This document shows, piece by piece, positions 60,340 through 64,000 of a stretch of 64,000 bases of DNA (position 1 is the first letter of the stretch; each line of letters opens with the position of its first letter). The notes below the pieces were generated by a model, which saw only the letters and a list, made by a program, of their open reading frames with translations, ran no database searches and was not told the DNA's origin. The translations under genes and the position numbers were made by a program. Source of the DNA: Microvirga sesbaniae (GTDB taxonomy: Bacteria; Pseudomonadota; Alphaproteobacteria; Rhizobiales; Beijerinckiaceae); assembly GCF_025460805.1 (NCBI RefSeq), contig NZ_JAMXFJ010000011.1, positions 1 through 64,000 of the forward strand. The letters are read 5' to 3'.

Positions 60340-62256
60340 TCAGGACGGCTCCACTCCCCACAAGGCCCGCAGGGCATTGAGGATCACGGCGACATCGATG
60401 GCCTCCTGGATCAGGGCGCCCTGCACCGGCGTCAGGTATCCCAAGCCGGCCGCGATCATTCCGAGTACCGAAAGGCCAATTCCCGCATAGACGCTCTGAA
60501 GCGCGATCCGCTTGGATCGACGGGCCACGCCGATGGCGCCGGGAACCCTGTCGAGCTCATCGACGAGGAGGACCACGTCGGCCGCCTCGGCCGACGCGGC
60601 GGCACCTCGCGCGCCCATGGCGAGCCCGAGGTCTGCGGCGGCCAGGGCCGGAGCGTCATTGACGCCATCGCCGATCATCATGACGGGCCCGTGCCGCTTC
60701 TCGGCCTGCACAATGGCGATCTTCCGGTCCGGCGTGAGGTCGGCATGGACCTCGTCGAGATGCAGGCCGACGGTCACGGCCTGCGCCACCTCACGGCGGT
60801 CTCCCGTTGCCAGGATGATCCGCGTCACTCCCAGCCGACGGAGACTGCCGATCACCTGGGCGGCTTCGGTGCGCAATGGATCCGCCAGGATCAGCAGCCC
60901 AGCCGGCGCGCCATCGACCGCCACGGCAACCACGACGGACCCTGCGGGATGCTGGCCCGCGGCGACCGCTCCGACGCGCGGAACCCGCCAGGAGACGAAC
61001 CGGATTCCGCCCACGATGACCCGGCGGCCACCGACGCATCCTTCCAGACCCTCGCCCGGGATCTCCTCGACCTCGGTCGGGGGCAGGAGATCGAGTCCCC
61101 TGCCCCGCGCCTCCGCGACGAGCGCTTGTGCGATGACGTGCTTCGATGCCTGGTCGAGGGAGGCCGCAAGCTGGAGGAGCCTGTCGGACGACAAGCCCGC
61201 CATGGGGCGGATCTCGACGATCCGGGCTCGCCCGTGCGTGAGGGTTCCGGTCTTGTCGATGACCAGCGTCCTCACGCGCGTGAGCGTCTCCAGCACCTTC
61301 CCACCCTTCACCAGCACCCCGGCCTTCGCCGCACGCGACACCCCCGAGACGATCGCCACGGGCACCGCCAGGATGAGCGGGCACGGAGTCGCGATGACGA
61401 GCACGGCCAGGGCCCGGACCGGATCGCCGCTCCACAGCCAGGCGACCCCGGCGAGGGCGAGCGTCAGCGCCAGGAACGCCAGGGCGAACCGGTCGGCGAG
61501 CCGTGTCATGGGCGCCTTCGAGCGTTGGGCGACCTCGATCAGGCGCACGATGCCGGCAAAGGTGCTCTCGGCCGCTCGGTGCGTTGCCGAGAGATCGAAG
61601 GCATCACCGACATTCGTCACGCCGCTCATGACCGGCTCCCCGGACCGCTTCCGGACAGGGAGCGCCTCGCCCGTCAGTGCCGACTGATCCAGGACCGCCA
61701 CTCCCTTGGCGACAAGCCCGTCGACGGGAACCACGTCGCCCTGGCGGACGAGCAGGCGATCCTGCGGCGCGATAACGTCGAGCGGAACCTCCTCGAGCCG
61801 ACCGTCCCGGTGGAGGAGGGCCGTGCGTGGCACGCGGCCCAGGAGCGCCGTCATCTCGCGGTTGGCGCGGCGCTCGGCAAAGCTCTCGAGATACTGCCCG
61901 CCGGCGTACATCAAGGCGACCACCACGGCGGCGAGGTGCTCCCCGAACACGAGCGCGCCGGTCATGGACAGGGCGGCAACGATGTCCAGTCCGACATCGC
62001 CGCGCCGCAGGCTGCCGACGATCTCGACGATCAGGACGACGAGAACCGGGACCGTCGCCACGGCCCAGATCAGCCCGGACCATGGCCCGTGGCCCGCAAC
62101 GCCCGCCGCAAGACCGAGGACCAGTCCCAGGGCCGGCATGATGACCAGGACGGGACGGGCGAACCTGTGAAGCGCTTGCAGCGAAGGAAACCCGGCCGCA
62201 CGGGAGAGCCGGAGCGGTCGGGAGGCTGACAGGCTGGCGTTCTCATGCCCGGGCAT
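60340..62256 (-). CDS. heavy-metal translocating P-type ATPase (no HMA domain)
   Basis: A 638-residue P1B-type ATPase. TGE loop VLDQSALTGEALPV, metal-site helix VIATPCPLILAVPVAIVSG, phosphorylation site VIDKTGTLTHG, ATP-binding [18 protein letters not shown]. No N-terminal metal-binding domain. The membrane motif is CPL instead of CPC/SPC, and the HP dipeptide is HV (SKHVIAQAL), so it belongs to an atypical subgroup with unknown metal. Eight or so hydrophobic segments. Confidence 0.87.
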   Translation of the reverse strand: MPGHENASLSASRPLRLSRAAGFPSLQALHRFARPVLVIMPALGLVLGLAAGVAGHGPWSGLIWAVATVPVLVVLIVEIVGSLRRGDVGLDIVAALSMTGALVFGEHLAAVVVALMYAGGQYLESFAERRANREMTALLGRVPRTALLHRDGRLEEVPLDVIAPQDRLLVRQGDVVPVDGLVAKGVAVLDQSALTGEALPVRKRSGEPVMSGVTNVGDAFDLSATHRAAESTFAGIVRLIEVAQRSKAPMTRLADRFALAFLALTLALAGVAWLWSGDPVRALAVLVIATPCPLILAVPVAIVSGVSRAAKAGVLVKGGKVLETLTRVRTLVIDKTGTLTHGRARIVEIRPMAGLSSDRLLQLAASLDQASKHVIAQALVAEARGRGLDLLPPTEVEEIPGEGLEGCVGGRRVIVGGIRFVSWRVPRVGAVAAGQHPAGSVVVAVAVDGAPAGLLILADPLRTEAAQVIGSLRRLGVTRIILATGDRREVAQAVTVGLHLDEVHADLTPDRKIAIVQAEKRHGPVMMIGDGVNDAPALAAADLGLAMGARGAAASAEAADVVLLVDELDRVPGAIGVARRSKRIALQSVYAGIGLSVLGMIAAGLGYLTPVQGALIQEAIDVAVILNALRALWGVEPS

Positions 62257-62361
62257 GGTCGGATCCTCTCCGAGGCGAAGGGATTGTCGCCCCCCGCGGT
62301 GTCCGCATCAATCCTGGCCGGTCGGCATTCCCGCGCGACGGGAAAGGTCGACGCGATCCCT

Positions 62362-62946
62362 CTAGCGGGCCCTCTTGCCGAGGCGGCGCATGGCGTCGAT
62401 CCATGCCGTCCGCCTGCCGTCGCTCATGCCCTCGATCATGCCGATCAGCGTATGTCGGTTCGGGCCGATGCCGATCAGCGACAGGATGCTGCGCTTGAGG
62501 CTCTTCAGGCTGTGTGCCCCGAAGTACCATCGGTAGACGAAGGCGGGCATGCCCATGGTGATGACGATGCGTGAGGAGCGTCCCTTGAGCGAGGTCTTCC
62601 AACTGCTGCCTGCCCCCGCACCGCCCGTCATGAAGGCGGGCCGCAGGGACTGCTCCAGGAAGCCCTTGAGAAGGGCCGGCATCCCTCCCAGCCACAGAGG
62701 GTAGACGAAGACGAGGTGCTCGGCCCAGGCCAGCGTCCGCTGGGCCTCCGTGATGACGGCGGGCGACGCGGCACCCTCCCAATCGGCTTTCGCGCGCAGC
62801 AGCGGGAAGTCGAGATCGGCCACAGTGATGAAACGGACCTGATGGCCGCCGGCGACGGCACCCTCGGCATAGGCCTCTGCGAGCGCGTGGCAGAAATGCC
62901 CGCCTCCGGACGTGGGATGGCCCTGGATGATGGCGATGCGTGTCAT
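62362..62946 (-). CDS. NAD(P)H-dependent flavodoxin-fold oxidoreductase
   Basis: A 194-residue protein with the flavodoxin-like/quinone reductase fold: [67 protein letters not shown]. Probably reduces quinones with FMN. Start ATG 62946 overlaps the stop of the upstream ATPase by 4 bases. Confidence 0.87.
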   Translation of the reverse strand: MTRIAIIQGHPTSGGGHFCHALAEAYAEGAVAGGHQVRFITVADLDFPLLRAKADWEGAASPAVITEAQRTLAWAEHLVFVYPLWLGGMPALLKGFLEQSLRPAFMTGGAGAGSSWKTSLKGRSSRIVITMGMPAFVYRWYFGAHSLKSLKRSILSLIGIGPNRHTLIGMIEGMSDGRRTAWIDAMRRLGKRAR

Positions 62947-64000
62947 GCCGGTGTCCGTTGCTCGTTGCGCGGCGCCCGCACCCCCCGGAACCGCTTGGCC
63001 AACCCGAACCAGCCACCGGCCAGGACGGCGACGGTCAGGGTGGTCGCCAACCATGGCAGGCCTGGAGGAGAGAGGCGGAGGATGGCGGCAAGCGGCGGAA
63101 CGTAGATGATTGCGGTGACGATGACGGCGGCCGCGGCTCCGATTCCCCAGAAGACGAGCCGCCTGCTGTCGAAGAAGGAGGTTCCCGGCTCCGCCGCGTC
63201 GGCGAAGGCGAGGACGAGGTTGCCGAGCACCAGGGTAACGAACGCCGATGCCCGCGCCTGCGTCTCAGGAATGTCGGCATTCAGTGCCCATGCATACAGG
63301 CCGAGGACGGCCCCGAGCACGACGGCGCCCTGGACGAACCCGAGGACGATCTGGGAGGTGCCGAAGAGCGGCTCGCTGGCAGGCCGCGGCGGCCTCTCCA
63401 TCGCGTGCCGCTCGCTCGGCTCGCCCTCGAAGGCGAGCGAGCAGACCGGGTCGATCACGAGTTCCAGCAGGATCACATGCATCGGGTACAGGATCGGCGG
63501 CAGGCCCATGACGAGGGGCAGCAGGGCCAGCCCGGCGATGGGCACGTGGACCGCAGTCACGTAGGTCAGGGCCTTGCGCAGGTTCGTGAAGATGCGCCGC
63601 CCAAGCCGCACGCCACCGATAATCGAAACGAAGCGGTCATCGAGGAGCACGAGGTCTGCCGCCTCCCGCGCGACATCCGTGCCGCGCTGTCCCATGGCGA
63701 TGCCGATGTGGGCGGCCTCGAGCGCCGGCGCGTCGTTGACACCGTCGCCGGTCATGGCAACGACCTCGCCGTCGGCCTTCAGCGCCTCGACGAGGGCAAG
63801 CTTCTGCTCCGGCATGATGCGGGCAAAGACCCGGATCCGTCGCACCCGCTCGCGCAGGCCTTCCGGGTCGAGTTCGGCGATCTCCCTGCCCGTGAGGACG
63901 CCAGCGCCGGTGTCGATCCCGGCCTGGCGAGCAATCTCCAGGGCCGTGGCCGGGTAGTCGCCCGTGATCATCGCAACCGTGATCCCGGCCCGTTTCGCCT
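62943..64000 (-). CDS. cation-transporting P-type ATPase (P2/P3-like), C-terminal part, cut by window edge
   Basis: The frame is open to the right edge. Seen: ATP-binding part [60 protein letters not shown], then hydrophobic segments with [20 protein letters not shown] and [20 protein letters not shown]. This is the P2-type C-terminal membrane domain (as in Ca2+ or proton pumps). N-terminal part and phosphorylation site lie outside the window. Confidence 0.9.
   Translation of the reverse strand, partial: AKRAGITVAMITGDYPATALEIARQAGIDTGAGVLTGREIAELDPEGLRERVRRIRVFARIMPEQKLALVEALKADGEVVAMTGDGVNDAPALEAAHIGIAMGQRGTDVAREAADLVLLDDRFVSIIGGVRLGRRIFTNLRKALTYVTAVHVPIAGLALLPLVMGLPPILYPMHVILLELVIDPVCSLAFEGEPSERHAMERPPRPASEPLFGTSQIVLGFVQGAVVLGAVLGLYAWALNADIPETQARASAFVTLVLGNLVLAFADAAEPGTSFFDSRRLVFWGIGAAAAVIVTAIIYVPPLAAILRLSPPGLPWLATTLTVAVLAGGWFGLAKRFRGVRAPRNEQRTPA

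Noticed and set aside
60691..62229. 512-codon plus-strand frame
   Set aside because: Complement of the P-type ATPase gene; Arg/Asp/His-rich composition typical of a shadow in high-GC DNA.
1..64000. CRISPR arrays, tRNA or rRNA genes, prophage structural genes
   Set aside because: No regularly spaced repeats, cloverleaf candidates, rRNA stretches or phage morphogenesis genes were seen in reading the window; a covariance-model scan would be needed to exclude tRNAs completely.

Overview
The window reads as a stretch of an alphaproteobacterial genome, most likely order Hyphomicrobiales, with Methylobacteriaceae such as Microvirga or Methylobacterium plausible. This is inferred from a MucR/Ros regulator, an IHF beta subunit, a NepR-like protein, TolB/TPR adenylate cyclases, a GTTC-N7-GTTC LexA-type box, FixK/FNR-type boxes and the high G+C content. 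No rRNA, tRNA, CRISPR array or replication origin was found. The abundance of transporters, IS6-family elements and gene remnants points to an accessory region, either plasmid or chromosomal island.

Region A (1-18100) is a patchwork of small stress and regulatory genes. It opens with a cut IS6 transposase and carries a NepR-like protein, a second Hfq-type protein, RidA, DUF1330 and a NarL/LuxR regulator. It also holds two class III cyclases with TolB-like and TPR domains plus the tail of a third, RecD2, a coiled-coil gene with a LexA-type box, GlsB and Sir2. An MTA/SAH nucleosidase remnant, IhfB, a J-domain remnant and a MucR without zinc-binding cysteines complete it.

Region B (18294-30187) starts with a frameshifted IS6 element. 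Next comes a branched-chain amino-acid-type (Liv) ABC transporter (livM-livH-livF-livG, minus strand), divergent from TIGR04076, an aldo/keto reductase, a SnoaL-like gene, a Liv solute-binding protein and an aldo/keto reductase fused to a RidA domain. The region closes with a chimeric IS6 transposase split by a group II intron whose maturase has one in-frame stop.

Region C (30375-43900) has a PcaD-like hydrolase and then about 12.6 kb on the minus strand: tetR, livG, livF, livJ, livH, livM, GAF protein, amidohydrolase, HAD dehalogenase, livJ, livH, livM, livG and livF. Two complete Liv transporters therefore flank three enzyme or sensor genes. A perfect inverted repeat lies upstream of tetR. 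An undescribed import-and-hydrolysis pathway is the simplest reading, with the substrate unknown.

Region D (44270-51111) has a GcvA-type LysR regulator divergent from a polar-amino-acid binding protein, followed by an MlrC-type M81 metallopeptidase, an ornithine cyclodeaminase-family enzyme and a D-amino-acid dehydrogenase-like oxidase. A second, similar binding protein lies convergent. No permease or ATPase accompanies them.

Region E (51564-64000) begins at an intact IS6 element that joins the last codons of an SDR gene to the last third of a cytochrome b561 gene, so it marks a rearrangement. Beyond it lies a redox/stress island: a YeeE/YedE pair, a PNPOx-like flavoprotein, a zinc alcohol dehydrogenase, two universal stress proteins, a cytochrome c, an MBL-fold RNA exonuclease, DUF1003, two P-type ATPases and a flavodoxin-fold reductase. 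Two perfect TTGAT-N4-ATCAA boxes suggest control by an FNR/FixK-type oxygen regulator.
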